This document shows, piece by piece, positions 12,721 to 12,747 of a DNA stretch of 12,747 nt (position 1 is its first letter; the number at the start of each line of letters is the position of its first letter). The notes below the pieces were generated by a model, which searched no databases, was not told where the DNA came from, and was given only the letters and a program-made list of their open reading frames with translations. Origin of the DNA: JALQUL01 sp964556425 (GTDB lineage Bacteria; Pseudomonadota; Gammaproteobacteria; Burkholderiales; Burkholderiaceae_C); assembly GCA_964556425.1 (NCBI GenBank), contig CAZKWC010000077.1, forward strand, positions 1 through 12,747, in the 5' to 3' direction. A program made the position numbers and the translations under genes.

Positions 12721-12747
12721 GCCATTTGATGTTGTAACCACATGAGC

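Larger units (their letters stand above)
12127..12747. other. GC-shifted region without a recognisable gene, possible gene or element remnant
   Basis: From here to the end, GC is about 40-55% in sampled lines (highest at 12361-12480), against 13-20% just before. All six frames are broken by stops. The best frame on the + strand is open at 12264-12356 and again at 12360-12509, split by one TGA (12357-12359). It reads in a protein-like way (for example Y-Q-L-G-R-E-L-G-F-Y-A) but I recognise no family. A - strand frame of 23 codons runs off the window edge (12675-12746). Imperfect direct repeats (TAGTCGAA) and hairpins are listed separately. It may be a decayed gene or mobile element, or the untranslated edge of something outside the window. 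Confidence 0.5.

Noticed and set aside
12675..12746. Open - strand frame of 23 codons entering from the window edge
   Set aside because: A run this short has roughly a one in three chance of being open at random, and I recognise no motif. It could be the end of a gene outside the window.

Overview
The window looks like part of a genome from an uncultured, low-GC Gram-negative proteobacterium, most likely a betaproteobacterium (Burkholderiales). The evidence is the set of gene families: a tripartite RND pump, a TolC channel, a divergent Pcm-like methyltransferase next to tolC (a neighbourhood I recall from Burkholderiales), and Tat- and Sec-exported proteins. Sample lines counted by eye give about 38% GC in the pump genes, about 20% in the two sulfotransferase genes, and 40-55% in the last 600 bases. 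A run of exactly 100 N (1310-1409) shows that this is a scaffolded draft assembly.

Layout on the + strand: a ChbG/HpnK-type (YdjC) carbohydrate deacetylase (35-877) and a GtrB/DPM1-like family 2 glycosyltransferase broken by the gap (920-1523) probably modify a lipid-linked or surface sugar. A strong hairpin terminator closes this unit. After a leader with several competing inverted repeats comes an efflux operon: periplasmic adaptor (1782-2987), RND permease (2990-6181) and a Pcm-like methyltransferase (6221-6874). A hairpin then separates it from a TolC outer-membrane channel (6964-8310). Adaptor, permease and channel are the three parts of one envelope-spanning pump. A second terminator is followed by msrB (8511-8996, Tat-type signal) and msrA (9032-9673, Sec-type signal), which together should repair both stereoisomers of methionine sulfoxide in the periplasm.

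Layout on the - strand: two unrelated-type sulfotransferases converge on msrA. One has a P-loop-like N-terminal domain plus a C-terminal coiled coil and an S-x-S-W-K-x-T-x-P-L-R tail (9719-10849). The other is a Sulfotransfer_2-like enzyme (11046-11747). Their very low GC and the AT-rich spacers around them suggest the edge of a variable surface-polysaccharide locus.

The last 1000 bases hold no convincing protein gene. The AT-rich part carries a possible orphan small RNA: a promoter-like pair at 11975-12003 and an intrinsic terminator at 12096-12126. Directly after that terminator the base composition jumps to 40-55% GC. This final stretch has several imperfect repeats and hairpins and a broken reading frame, and I could not assign it. 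The most unusual signals are the riboswitch-like leader of the pump operon, the possible small RNA, and the unexplained GC-shifted end.
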